NCBI GenBank assembly: GCA_003988855.1
Contig: QYAI01000005.1
Location: 186,001-250,000 of the forward strand
Origin: Arachnopeziza araneosa
Lineage: Eukaryota > Ascomycota > Leotiomycetes > Helotiales > Arachnopezizaceae
Length of the DNA: 64,000 nucleotides
Reading direction: 5' to 3'
Below are positions 12,041 through 23,885 of this stretch, in pieces. The stretch's first letter is position 1. The number at the start of each line of letters is the position of its first letter. The position numbers were made by a program, and so were the translations under genes. Below the pieces are notes generated by a model. The model searched no databases, had not been told where the DNA came from, and was given only the letters and a program-made list of their open reading frames with translations.

Positions 12041-14097
12041 ATGGCAGAAGTTACCTTAGGTCTTGTGGCCAGCGGCTTCGCAGTGGCCCAGCTAGCCTTA
12101 CAGCTCCTGGAAGTTGCGCAAAAGGCTCATCACTTCTGGAGTTCACTTGAAGGTTCAGACACAAAAATTACAAGTATTAAAGACCACTTGTTACTCATTC
12201 AAATAGTTTCTACAAACATCGTTGACATTTGTAAGGAAGAGCCGGAAGTGAAGTGCGGCGAGGCTGTTGTAAAGAGCCTTCAGGCTTGCAAGAAGAGAAC
12301 TGATTGTATGCTTAATCAGATCTCGAGCTGTAACAACCAGGCCCATGGGATTGTTGCTAGAAATTGGTTAAAGTTCAAACAAACTTTAAAAGAGAAAACG
12401 ATACAGAGCATTGAGAATCAGCTAAGAGGTGATGTAATGATGCTTTTACTTGCGCTGCAGCCATTCTTTCAGTAAGTTCATTCTTTGCGTAGCTATGTCA
12501 TGTTTAAGAATTCTGTAGCCATGTTCAGGGGACTAGATTGAAGTCGCTGGCCCCCATGGATGCGAAATACGACTCAACTCCTTACTCTCAAGGTCACGGG
12601 GAAGTGTTGAAGAGAGCAAAGCCAACACGGCAAGAACCTTCTAGGAATTGGAGAACAAAACTGTCTCATTTGCAACGCCATCGTCTTTCTATCGGAGCGG
12701 ATTCCTGCACGACCATCGACAAAGTAACGTCAACCTTCGGCATCACTTTGTCACCTATATGGCGTAACATATTCCAATACTATCTCGTGGGAATTACATA
12801 TACATCAACTACTGAAAGGCTTTATCTGAGCCATGGAGACGGGTTTCTTTCCAACTTCAAGAGGTGCCTGAAACTTGTGTCACCTATTTTATCTTTCCAG
12901 ATTCAAACGATGAGCTTACCGAGAACATTGAAATATTTTCCAATCATGCCTTGCAATTCAGATATATTTAAGTTGTGCCTGGAAGGAAATATTGAAGGTG
13001 TTAAGTTGTTGCTGAAGTCGGGGGTATCGCCTTTTGTAGTCAACCAGCATGGAGAGAACTTACTACATGTCAGTAAACCTTTTCGTACGAAGTATAACTA
13101 CTAACTGAATAAGGCTGCAGCTCGTTACGCTCATGCCGATCTTTGCATCTTCTTCTTGGATCTCCACGTGGACGGTTCAGCATTTGACGATCGACTCTTA
13201 ACGCCACTTGACCATTTGGCTCGCAAAGTATGCATGAGCTTTGCATTTCCATCTAGAGTTGTCAATACAATTCGAGCATTGGTGGAGAAAGGGAAATGCC
13301 AACCGTTGTTGCCGTTGACAAGTAATGCGGTTTCATTCTACCAAGGTCCAGAGGAAGGTTTCGCGTGGTTGTACGCCGCAGAATATGCTGGCGTAAACCT
13401 GGAGGATGAAGACTCCGAAGGTTGGACCCTCTTATGCGATGCAGCTTTTAATTTCGGCTGGTGGACCAGAGCCTGTCTCGATGATCCAACGATAAGTTGG
13501 CAGAGCCTTTATCTTTTGAGAGCTGGAGCAAATCCCCACAGTGTTAGCTCTGAAACAGGGTTGACGCCTCTTGATGCTTTCCTACGAGGAGGTACAGCTC
13601 AACAAATTGACAACGCTAATAAATGGCTCCAAGTTGTTGCACAAAGTGGTCTTGATTTGCATCAATATGCAAATACAGAGCAAAGACTTCATGGTTATGA
13701 ACAATATTTGCTCGTTTGTTGGGATGAAGAGCTTTGGAAGTGGACTCCCACGAAACAAAGAGTGGTATATGAGTATGGAAACACGTCAGCGGAGCTCGAG
13801 ATTTGGTTAGAAGATTTCGACGCCCTCAGCTGGTTCCGCTGCGGAAGATATGACTTGGAAATATTTGAGGCTGCATCTCCCGCTGAAAGTTTTCTGCGGT
13901 GGAAAGAACTAGACGCCCAAGGCAGTGGTAACTTGGGCTCTACCAAGGATATCGATAACGTTGTGGAAATCCAAGCATCCGAGAAACCAAAACTATTGAG
14001 ACAAATGGATTCCGTCCTGCAAGCTCAATGGTTCCGAATTTTGGTTGTGTCTCTGTTCTTCCATTATGCTTTCCACTTGATACTCCTTCATTCTTGA
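12041..14097 (+). CDS. Fungal STAND N-terminal domain plus degenerate ankyrin protein, 654 aa
   Basis: Three exons: 12041-12471, 12519-13068 and 13114-14097, with introns of 47 and 45 nt. The second donor is the unusual GTCAGT, but only it keeps the ankyrin frame (ENLLH joined to AAARYAHADLC). The N-terminal ~140 residues (MAEVTLGLVASGFAVAQLAL, helices with spaced Leu/Cys) match the fungal N-terminal domain found on NLR-like STAND proteins (Helo-like/PF17111 type). The middle is basic and unassigned. Ankyrin-type repeats appear near residues 300-350 (DIFKLCLEGNIEGVKLLLKS) and more weakly near 440-490 (LYLLRAGANPHSV followed by GLTPLDAFLRGG). The C-terminus ends in a hydrophobic helix (FRILVVSLFFHYAFHLILL), which could anchor it in a membrane. 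No NACHT or NB-ARC P-loop is present. A role in self/non-self or stress signalling is inference. Confidence 0.75.
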
Positions 14098-14607
14098 AGA
14101 TGATGCTTCAGTTGCAGACTTGATGGGTTGGCATCTTCAAAAGTGTTAATAAGAGTGCTTCCAGAAATATTTTGAATAGAAGATACTCCAAAAAAACCAC
14201 CAAGAAGACAACAAGACAAGAAGAATGAGGCCTTGCTCAGATGAAATGGTGGGAGAAGAGATGAGACTAGACTGATGTCAAAAGCTGTCAAGCCTTAAGG
14301 AATCTGAGGCAGTAAGGAGGGAGGATTGAATAGTTTAATTTGCTACATAGGATATTTTGGGACACGACAACTTGGTAACGGAGTTATAGCAGCGTAAAAT
14401 CGAACAATCATTATAATTACAGGCGCTTCTAGTCTTGGTAAGACTTGGCAGGTCCTGAAAGCCGCTAAGCGCAACTACTAGAAGTGATCACCGCCAAATT
14501 CTGCCCTGGCTAACTCCTTCTAGATAGCTGCCGTAAGCCACATTCAACGGCGTCCTCAGTCATTGATAACTTCCTTCCAACTCATGCAACAGTCCTGATC
14601 ACTAGCT
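14098..14607. promoter_or_regulatory. Intergenic region upstream of GTR1
   Basis: The 510 bp gap between two plus-strand genes shows no coding signal. It should contain the end of the previous transcript and the GTR1 promoter. Confidence 0.4.
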
Positions 14608-15826
14608 ATGGATTCTATGAGCAGTCTCAGCATTCAGGATGAACCCGCACTATCGCCAGCATCGGAGCCTCGAAAGCAGAAGAAAAAGAAGGTTCTGCTG
14701 ATGGGGAAATCAGGCTCGGGGAAGAGTTCCATGAGGAGTATTATATTTAGCAATTACGTTGCAAAGGATACTAGGCGGTTAGGTGCGACGATTGATGTTG
14801 ATCTCAGTCATGTTAAGTTTCTGGGGAATTTGACGCTGAATCTTTGGGATTGTGGAGGGTGAGTTGTATTTTCACTTCTGCCTTATCTCCGTCCCCGCCT
14901 GAGAGCTTTGTAGGTTGTGGGCAGCGAGAGAGATTCTCCAAACGTTATGCGTTTCTGTTTCTGTTTCTGTTTTTGTTTCTGTGGATACGATTCCCTATCT
15001 GCTTACGGAAACCTGTTGAGTGGAAACTGACCTCCGCAGACAAGATGCGTTCATGGAGAACTACCTCTCTCAGCAACGTCAACATGTCTTCTCCAACGTA
15101 GGAATACTCATCTATGTCTTCGACATTGAATCCCGAGACTTCGACCGCGATCTTCTTACCTACCGTTCCATAATTACGGCTTTGAAACAATTCTCCCCGA
15201 CCTCGAATATTTATATCCTCATTCATAAAATGGATCTCGTAATTCCAGGACAACGGCAAACTCTCTACGACGAACGAGTCAACCTCATCCAATCTCGATC
15301 TGAATCTTTCCAGATCAAATCATACGCGACGTCTATATGGGATCAATCGCTCTACAAAGCCTGGGCGGAGATAATCCACGATCTAGTCCCCAATCTTGAT
15401 AGAATCGAGCAGCATCTTGGTAGTTTAGGCAAGCTGATCATGGCTGAAGAAGTACTCCTTTTTGAACGATCATCATTTTTAGTAGTGTCAAGTTGGTGCT
15501 CGGGACCTGTGGGGAGAAAGAATCCCACAGAAGATCGCTTCGAACGACTTTCCAACATCATTAAGAACTTCAAGCAGACAACCAGTCGATTTACAGGGAC
15601 ACCGAAGAGCGCAGAGCAATTCACGCTCATGGAATTGAAATTGCAGACCTTTTCCATGTTTCTGGCAAAATTCACGACTAATACATATCTGGCCGTTGTA
15701 TTACCACCAGGGGAAGAGACTTTCAATAGCGCTATTGAGAATTGTCATCTTGCGAGGAAGGAGTTTGAAGATCTGGACTCACCGGCGAGGAAGGGTGCTG
15801 ATAGGACGGGGTCGGTGGAGGCGTAG
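14608..15826 (+). CDS. GTR1: Rag-family GTPase Gtr1 (RagA/B type), TORC1 activator subunit
   Basis: Two exons (14608-14858 and 15040-15826) joined by a 181 nt intron give 345 aa. Gtr1 pairs with Gtr2 on the vacuolar/lysosomal membrane and signals amino-acid sufficiency to TORC1. Sequence evidence: G1 P-loop GKSGSGKSS at residues 33-41; the Rag-type switch I region (RRLGATIDVDLSHVKF); G3 region WDCGGQD, split by the intron inside the second Gly codon; a G4-like motif HKMD; and a C-terminal roadblock-like half after about residue 190 with the family pattern (TLMELKLQTFSMFLAKFT). The G1 region is preceded by a short lysine-rich stretch (RKQKKKK). The intron holds a (TTTCTG)n-like pyrimidine repeat near 14949-14981. 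Length is normal for fungal Gtr1. Confidence 0.93.
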
Positions 15827-16360
15827 TTAGCAAATTTGTGACAGAATGAGGAATGACAACATAATTGGATTTATGATGATAGGAAAAGGAAAATACCCCG
15901 GCGTTCAAGGACGAGTAATAGGAAGGCATATGTATAGTCTCTGTAACTGATCATGAAATGGAATATCATTCGTATGTTTTAAGCAGACCCGCCTAGACAG
16001 GGGTAATATCAAAAGTAGAGAAGAAAGAAGGATAAATTTACCCGAATCGTTGTACCACCTTGACGCAACTTCTAAGTCTAAGACGGGGTGCCGACCTGCG
16101 AAGTTCAACAAAGCAAATAGAGACGAAAGAACATGCTAAACAGCAATCTAGAGGGAGGAACAAGGTTTAAGTGCTTCGAAGCTCGATCTAAAGCTCATCT
16201 TAATTACAAAAAGCTTTATTAATTGTAGTATAGCAGTTAGTTAAGGTTTCATTGGTGTCTGCTAACGGGTCAAAGCCGACACATATCCAAACTGCAAGGT
16301 AAACTTTGGAATTTCCGTTTCATGAGCCATCTCACTGATTTCTATATTCCCTTATATTAG
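15827..16360. other. Intergenic
   Basis: This 534 bp stretch follows GTR1. It lacks the glycine-rich SAM-binding exon expected upstream of the methyltransferase remnant that begins at 16361, so the break point of that fossil lies here or at its edge. Confidence 0.4.
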
Positions 16361-17144
16361 GTCATAGGAACTGATTTAAGCCCAATACAATCTACATGGT
16401 CAGTGTTTTCTACGCAGCTCCGCGGGTATCACTAAACATCCAAATTTCACAGGGTTCCACCAAACGTAGAATTCATAATCGACGACGCCGAAGAGTCGTG
16501 GGCATTTCGAGAAAAGTTTGATTATGTCCATTCTCGTATGATGGTAGGCTCGTTTGGCAATTGGCCCAAATATTTCGCTAGTGCCTACGAGTAAGTGTGA
16601 TGCCCTTTTCACCTCGTCCCGAGATTGATAGTCGCCTCAGGCAACTTAAGCCAGGAGGATGGATTGAGGTCCAAGAGGTGGGTGACCTCGTCAGCGATGA
16701 ACAGGACATTTCCGAAACAGGCATCGACCAATGGTATCGCACAGCGCTCGCAGCATTCCGTGTGGCTGGGAGAGAAGTCAAGATCACGCACTTGCTAAAA
16801 GATATGGTTATCGATGCCGGATTCGAAGACGTTCACGAACAAATCTTTCAGTAGCCGCTCAATACTTGGCCGAAGGATAAACACATGAAGGAATTAGGTC
16901 TCTGGTCAAGAGAAAACATCATGGATTCGATAGAGGCTTGGTCTATTGTGCCCTTCGCCCAGTTTTTAGGATGGTCAGTAGATGAGTGTCATGTGTCTCA
17001 GGCCAAGGCAAGAGCAGCGCTAAGGGATGCATCTATTCATGCTTATTGGAGAGTGTAAGTGTCGTTATAATTTTCTTCGTCGGGCGAAGCGCTGACGCTA
17101 GCAGTCATGTCATTTATGGGAGAAAACCTTTGGCCACAGACTAA
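16361..17144 (+). pseudogene. LaeA-like SAM-dependent methyltransferase pseudogene (5' truncated, in-frame stop)
   Basis: Remnant of a class I methyltransferase of the LaeA/Mtf type, proteins that regulate or act in fungal secondary metabolism. Exon fragments can be traced as 16361-16398 (GTDLSPIQST), 16453-16590 (DDAEESWAFREKFDYVHSRM), 16632-17054 (LRQLKPGGWIEVQE) and 17105-17144 (HVIYGRKP, stop), separated by short GT-AG introns whose phases still agree. Two lesions are visible. The 5' part with the SAM motif I is absent. A TAG at 16852-16854 interrupts the frame just before PLNTWPKDK, where the family normally reads through. Downstream codons remain in frame to a natural stop. Preserved splice sites indicate recent decay. 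A read-through or mis-sequenced base cannot be excluded for the stop, but the missing N-terminus makes function unlikely. Confidence 0.8.
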
Positions 17145-19854
17145 TCCCGCATGAATATTTTACTAGAGGTCTTTTGGAAGAAAAGTATTTTTGAAATATA
17201 AAACCCAATTCGTCATAAAGGATAGTAACCTATAGAATACACAACCATGGATATTAACTTCTCATCTTCGAGGGCAATATACTTTATCATTCGTGCTCGA
17301 CACACTATCTTAACATATAACTCTTACTTTATAGAGCGACGAGGAGTGATCACAACTGAATCCTGCAACCATCCCAATCCGAATACAGCAAAGCGGTCCG
17401 ACTCAGTACGCAAGATTGCTCTCTGAAGATCAATAAATAAAATTCAAGATTGCACTTTCCCAACAGGAAAGAAATTACATCTTCCTCAAACATCGACCGG
17501 CTCCAATCAAGACTCAACCCACGTGATACGAACGACTTTCATCTCCCAGGCCTGGAAATTGCAAACGTACGATCCTCGGAGAAGACTTGGTAGAAAAATG
17601 ACAAATAGGGCCTCGTCGACTCGTCATCCCAAACAGATTGAAGCATGGGAAGTGAAAGCTTATCCGTTGATCCTCCAGCGCAGGAGGTCCGCTTCTCCGC
17701 TTCCTCTCCTCCAAATGAAAATCGACCCCGCAGAAGAGTCGAGATTGTTTCGACGTTCTATTAATATGCATAAAAGGTTGCACAAAACCAAAAAGGATAA
17801 ACATGTCGAAGGATGTGCAAGCTTACAGGCAGAAGAGGTAAACGAAGGCACGCCTGGACTGGCCGCACAGGCGCTTGCCGCGGTGCAGGTACGAACGACG
17901 ATGGATCGCTCACAGGGGGTGCATGCCAGACGTTGGAGGTTTGACAATGCCTGTACGTGCCGAGACGAACGATTCAGATGTTTGCTATGACGAGCCCGCT
18001 CGGTCAAGTCGTTGCTTCTGGAAGGAGAAACGGGAGGGCATCGAGAAACGCATGCGCCCTAGGAACAAGTGCTGCTCGTGCTGCGATGGAGAGAGCAAGC
18101 TCGGCGGAAGGGATCGTTTGGGGCAGGACAGCAGCGTTCCCATGAAGCCCAAGATTGCGGCGCTGCGGTGTTGGTGGGATTTGGCTCCATCAGGCAATTG
18201 TGTAACTATCCAAATGACGGGATTAGCCAAAAATACACGCTCTTCATCTGGAGATCATCTCAAGTATTGTGCGATTGTGTGATTGTGTGAGATACAGTAC
18301 AGTACCTTACCTGGATGGCAAGGAGAGGAGATAGCAAGGAGAGGAGATAAGTTACTGTAGCAAGGGGGAAGGAGGTTGATGGCTGACATAAGGTGAGATC
18401 CCCTATTCTTTGCTGCAACTACTTTTAGCAGGTGGGGTGCTGGGCAGCCGTGGAAGGCGCGATGATTGGTCGTGGGCAACGACACTCCTGTGTTTCAGCT
18501 AGACGCCGCACCTTGAATCCTCGCCTCTCTCTTCCCTTCTCCCTTCTCCCTTCTCCCTCCTCGCCTCGCCTCTCCCTTCTCTCTCAGCGACAAGCCCTGT
18601 CTGCCTGTCTGGACCCTCATGGGAACGAGAAACAACACGGGAACAGATCAGATGAATCTCTGCGACGTCGGTTCGGTCGGTGCTGTCTGTTCTCCTCGTG
18701 GTGGACATCATCGTCGCCGCCGCCATTGCCTTCTCCTTCTCACCATCGGAAGAAGCCATCTCAACTCTGCTCCGTATGCATGTGCGATACCCCAGGCTGA
18801 CTCCCCCAGAATGGCACTACCGTGAAGGCGCAAACGCTTCGCCCACACGACACACTCTGACCCCTGGGCTCGCTCAGAACATCCCTCATCCCTAGCCCCA
18901 AACTCCGCCATCTCCCTTGTTGATAGGCTGTGTCGATGTACCGACGATCAGGGCCCGGCCAGTTATTCCTGACAGATTCGGATCATGCCCTCACCCTTTT
19001 ACCCAGCGTCCTAATCTTGCGCATTCTCGCACTTCTTCTAACCAATCCGCATTGCCATGCCCATAACCCGCCTAGCTAAGTCCTCCCAGGGACCATGCAA
19101 GATTGCGAGGGGGACCTAAGCCTTGGCAGGTACAAGTGAGTCTCCGTTTGTCGCTATTTTGAAAACCCTTCCTCTTCTTACCCACCTCGCTGTCGCTCTC
19201 ACTCTCCCGCTCTGTCTTTGTCGCCGTTCGCATTTGCCCTTCTTTTCTCTTTAACATACATACATACACTCTTTCATTATTCCGTGGCTAGGACACGCTT
19301 TTATCGCTCTTTACTGCGCTAGACTTGCGCACTCCACGCTCCTTTACTTTGACAAACGGGAAGTGAGACGACAAGCAAGAAACATCGAGATCAAGTGACA
19401 ACTGGTCTGCAATCACACAATTCGATTAAAATTTAGACATCTGGTTCCAACTGTGGAAAAGTAAAGTCAGTGAAGAGACTGGAAATCAAGCGTTGAGAGT
19501 TTACCGCTGCTCAGAAAGAGTGGTGAGATATTTGGGGAAAGATATCGAGGCGAGGAGGCGTTATTGTTATCACCAACGAGAAGGGAGAAGTTTGAAGCAA
19601 GTCGGTGATAGAGATATTCCCTCCGCCGAGGCTACGAGACAAGGCGTTGCCGTCTAAGCAACTACAAGAAAATATATCTTCGCTTCGCTTTCGCATCGGA
19701 CAATCAATCAACAACCAACAACAACCGCGCCTTCAGCCACTGCCACTTTAGACCCATCGCAAATCTGTCCATTGTATTCTTTCGTCAATTAGCTCACTAA
19801 AACCTCTTCCATCGTTGAGGCGCTTATTCATTACTACTTCTCAAGCCTTTCAAA
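17145..19854. promoter_or_regulatory. 2.7 kb gene-free region with CT-rich leader before the DUF1996 gene
   Basis: No supported coding region. A pyrimidine block lies at about 18518-18587 (repeats of CCCTTCT), and further C/T-rich segments near 19160-19260 include a TACATACATACA run at 19256-19267. From about 19200 onward the sequence looks like a long 5' leader. Long CT-rich upstream regions are typical of highly expressed fungal genes. Open frames in 17500-18800 occur on both strands and show no motif. Confidence 0.45.
18518..18587. repeat. CT-rich tract with CCCTTCT units
   Basis: Almost pure pyrimidine strand made of degenerate CCCTTCT/CCTCGCCT units. Such tracts act as promoter elements or leader sequences in filamentous fungi; the role here is inferred. 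Confidence 0.6.
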
Positions 19855-21745
19855 ATGCATCTTTCAAAATCCACTACTGCCAAGGCACTCCTAGCCTTGA
19901 CAGTCACTACTGGTGCAGACGCATTCTGGCGTATGCCATGTCGGTCTCGGTCTGGTTTGGCCCGTATTGATCCATTGGTGTCAAACGGCTCTCTCTCTGA
20001 ACATGCTCATGCTATTCACGGATCTGGAGGTAAGTTATCTATCCTTTATCATCTGGTCATATGAGTATCCTTTCTTGCCCATTGTCTCTCAAATATCAAA
20101 CTCATCGAAGTATTCTTTATCGAAAAGTTTACTGATTATCTTTCCTGCAGGTTTCGATGTCGATGCTGGCTACGATGCTCTTATGGCCGGTGATTGTACC
20201 TCATGTGAAGTTACCCAAGACAAGTCTGCTTATTGGATCCCGGCTCTGTACTTCCAAGACTCTGCTGGCAAATTTTCACTAGTTAATCAAGTCGGTGGTC
20301 TCCTCGCGTAAGTTAATTCCTATATTTTCGCCGTTTACATTCCTCTCTATGTAGTAAGGATATTTGTTTTGTTTTGGAGATCAGTCGTCTCCGTTTGTCA
20401 GGAACCCTGACGTTTTGCATGCATCTTGTTGTAATCATGTTTACTGTTTTTGTCAACATGGATAAGATTCATTCCTCTCAATGCGATACTACCCTAAGGA
20501 AACATACTTACTTTCACTAGATACTACCTCCTCTACCCAAACGTTGGCAACGACTCGCTTTCTGGTTTCCCTTCTGGATTTGAAATGATTGCTGGTGACA
20601 CCAACCAACGCAATTTCAGTTATCCTGTTCCTGATATTCAAAAATCTGACTGGACAGGCGTCTATCAATCTCAAGCCTTCCTCCGTCAAGCAGCTCTTGG
20701 TTTCAACTGCCTCAATTATGCCATCACCCCCGAGGGATCTCTTTACCGTCACTTCCTGCCAGACAAGGCATATCTTGATGCTCACTGCACTGATGGTGTT
20801 CGTTTTGAACTCATGTTCCCATCGTGCTGGAACGGTAACAAAACTATGCCTGCCAACAAGAAGGATCATGTTGCATATCCGAGCCAGGTCATGACAGGTA
20901 ACTGCCCTGAGGGTTTTGGTGAACGCCTTCCTTCTCTCTTCTACGAGGTTATCTGGGATACCTATGCTTTCAACGGTCAAGATGGGCAATTTGTTCTCGC
21001 TAACGGTGATCCAACTGGTCAGTTTCTTACTTTATTTACTACGAAATATCTAACATATTCAGGCTACGGATACCATGGTGATTTCATGATGGGTTGGGAC
21101 GAGGTCTTCCTTCAAAAAGCCGTTGATCAATGTACCAACCTTTCTGGCCAAATCCAGGACTGTCCCCTCTTCAACATCCAAAGCGATGCCGATGCTGCTA
21201 CCTGTAACATCACCGTCCCTGAGCCGCTCATCCACGAGAATGTCCTCGGCGCCATGGCTACTCTCCCCGGTAACCCAGCTATCCAATACGGCCCCGGTTA
21301 CGCAACTGGTTCCGCAGCTGGTGTGGCACCAGTCACCGCCAACCCGTCTCCTCCAGCCACCACTGAAACCCCACAACCAGCCCCAACCTTGAGCTACTCT
21401 GCTGGATCCAGCATCGCTAGCACAGATACTTACGTCCCAGGCGCCATCTTCCTCGTCTCACACAACACCGCCGCCGCCACTCCATCTCCCACTCCATCCA
21501 GCTCTGCCATCGCTGTCGCTGACATCGCGCAAGTAACGACGGCGGCTCCTTCCGCAGCAGCAACCTCATCCCAAAGCTACTTCAGCACCTACTATACCAC
21601 CAGCGGTCGTGAAGTCCTCGAGGTATTGTGGGTAGAAGAAGTCGTCACTGTAACGGATGCAAGCACCAGTACGGTTCTTGTCCCTGGTCGTAAGGAGCGA
21701 AAGCGCCATCTACACCAGCACAAGCGCCACATTGGTGATTACTGA
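19855..21745 (+). CDS. Secreted DUF1996-domain protein, 503 aa
   Basis: Four exons: 19855-20029, 20151-20307, 20521-21017 and 21063-21745. The N-terminus has a signal peptide (about residues 1-23, ALLALTVTTGADAFW) followed directly by the DUF1996 start (FWRMPCRSRSGLARIDPLV). The domain runs to about residue 320, with typical segments SEHAHAIHGSGGF, SAYWIPALYF, NCLNY, CTDGVRFELMFPSCWNG, DHVAYPSQ and GYGYHGDFMMGW. Its conserved His/Cys residues have been proposed to form a catalytic or metal site; the substrate is unknown. The tail is a Ser/Thr/Pro/Ala-rich, probably O-glycosylated stalk ending in basic residues (KERKRHLHQHKRHIGDY), with no clear GPI signal. The last intron (45 nt) is frame-neutral and stop-free. 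It is called because the family reads GDPTGYGYHG without an insert. Confidence 0.88.
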
Positions 21746-22299
21746 TCGATTGATCTACCGCCCTTTATATCTTCCCATTCTTTCTTCTCTATATCAACTG
21801 ACAACGATTGGTTAGCGATAGTTGGTGATGGTGGTCTGATATCAACTTCATACATTTGCCTGTTTGTGTATCTAAAGTACATTCTGCACTCGGAGTCACG
21901 GGGTCACGATATGAGGCAGAGCGAGGAGGAGATAGATGGGCTGGTTCGTCTGTCGCCACCTGGCATAGCATAACATCAAGAAAGAAAGACAAAATGAGAA
22001 AATGAAATTCAGATATTGGTCTCATAATTATGTGATATTAATTTGAACGCTGAACGATTCATCTCCCACTCCGAACTTTTAGCCTCAATACTATTATCCC
22101 CATTGAGAACTGTCATTTTGCTTTGCCGAGATGTAGAGAAATGTAATTGTGTTACTTGAAGAATAGGATATCAGAGGGTGATATTTGGCATACCACTGTA
22201 TGGTAAAAGCAGGGAGGGTACTGCATTCTATGCTACACTTCGTACATACATGTCTACCCTTAATTCTAATCTACAAGAATATTCCTTACAGCTAGGCTG
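21746..22299. other. Convergent intergenic region
   Basis: The 554 bp gap separates the ends of the DUF1996 gene (plus) and OXA1 (minus). Nothing but 3' untranslated-type sequence is seen. Confidence 0.45.
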
Positions 22300-23885
22300 T
22301 TACCTCTCGCGTTTCTCCAGCTTCCTTTGCGCCCTCTCCGCCCTCCTATCATTCTCCAGTTCCCACTTCTCCCTCTTGAGCTGTTCCGCTCTCTCCTTTT
22401 CATACTTCTGCCTCTCTTTAATCTCATGCTTCTTCAGTCTCTCGCCGACCTCCTTTTTACTCTGACCTACTAAATCCGCACCTGAGTCCTTGACGCTCTT
22501 GACTGTCTCCCTGATATCCTTCACCGCACCACCAACCACCTTGGCAACCACATTTGAGCTCTTTGCCTCTGGCGGTGTGAGATCTCGAAGTCCTCGTCCC
22601 GGGCCGGGTGCAGCACCTTGGAAGCGGGAACTGAGTTCAGCTTGGGAGAGGACGGGGCTGGGAGCTACTTTTAGAGTGCCTTTATAAGGAGATGCTTTTA
22701 TAGGAGTGGGGAGGGGGGTCATGTTGAAGAAGGAGCGGAACCAGGGTTTTCGAAGTAGGTTGGCTTGCCCAAAAGATAGGACACCGGAAACGAAGAAGGA
22801 GAGTTGAGCAGCGGCTGGGAGCCAAGAGGTGAAGACTACAGTGAGAGCGGGTAATCCCCATTTCAGGAAATTCATGACTTTTGGATTCATAGTCTGGACA
22901 CCCATTTCACCTCCTCTCTTAGAATCTCGTTAGTTTTGCTTAAATCAATGGTGGGCGAGGAGACAAACTTTGAGTAATAGATGAAGCATAGTGGCTGTGC
23001 CAAGAGGGATAAGTAAGTATGGGTCAGGAAGAGCGAGATTATAGAACCAAAGAATGCCTCCTGTTTCCAACCCAGGTACAGGTAGCTTTCCCATTGCGTT
23101 CAATAAGCGGAAAGTACCAAAACCAAGGATAGCTTGTACGAATGGGATGAGCATCTTCCAATTGTTTATTCCCGCCCGCTTATTGATCAGCATTAGTTCT
23201 TGTCGAAGCTTCATAGCTGTCTCATTATCTCCTGCACGCATAGCAGCTGACATCTTGGTGCTGATTGGCTTTGTAATCGATTGAATGGTAGCAATCCTGG
23301 TCGAGTTCTCTGATGCTTCGATGTAGGGTCTGAAAAGAATGGCTCTGATAAGAATGGCTGTCAAACTGATTGATGCCCACCAAGGCGTCCCGGCCAGTAT
23401 GTGAACATGCTCCAATATCCATTCCATGGTGGCTGTGACACCCCAACCAAAGTCTAGACCCAACGATTTCAGATATCCAAGATGTTCAGGGGCGTTCAAG
23501 ATAGAGTCCGTCGATAAATCAAAGACATCGTCTAAAGAAGTGGTGATGGGGGTAGGATCGACCACTGCTGAAGGGGTCACTGCCGCAGCGGGACTGGGAG
23601 CTGTTGAAGCAAACCGTAATCCAACACCATTTCGTATCAGATGTTGAGACTTGGAGAATTGGGCCTGGGTATTTGACCTTGCGAGTCTAGAATTTGTTCG
23701 AGAAAGGAGTGGACTGGGTCGGATCGGCCCATGTTGTACAGTTGAAGACGAGAACTGGAAGAATTAGAATCTGTAAAGGGTTCGAGCATGCTGCCTTGTA
23801 CTTGTCTTGTAGAATAAGTTTCTATTCGCCGCCGACCAAGGCCAATGGTCTGGCTGGACCATCGGAGTCCTCTACTGGGAATCAT
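22300..23885 (-). CDS. OXA1: Mitochondrial inner-membrane insertase Oxa1
   Basis: Three exons on the minus strand, 23885-23802, 23754-22969 and 22917-22300, give 495 aa. Oxa1 is the YidC-family insertase that places mitochondrially made and some imported proteins into the inner membrane. The first exon (MIPSRGLRWSSQTIGLGRRR) plus the start of exon 2 (FSSSTVQHG) form a basic, Ser-rich presequence with an R-x-FSSS-like cleavage site. The core has the YidC/Oxa1 pattern: WWASISLTAILIRAILFRPY, an amphipathic loop (AMRAGDNETAMKLRQELMLI), NNWKMLIPFVQAILGFG, and further membrane segments near PDPYLLIPLGTA and GLPALTVVFTSWLPAAAQL. The C-terminal ~60 residues are a highly charged coiled coil (KKHEIKERQKYEKERAEQLK), matching the ribosome-binding tail. 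The 47 nt first intron has a GTACAA donor. It lies 450 bp downstream of MIM1 on the same strand. Confidence 0.92.
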
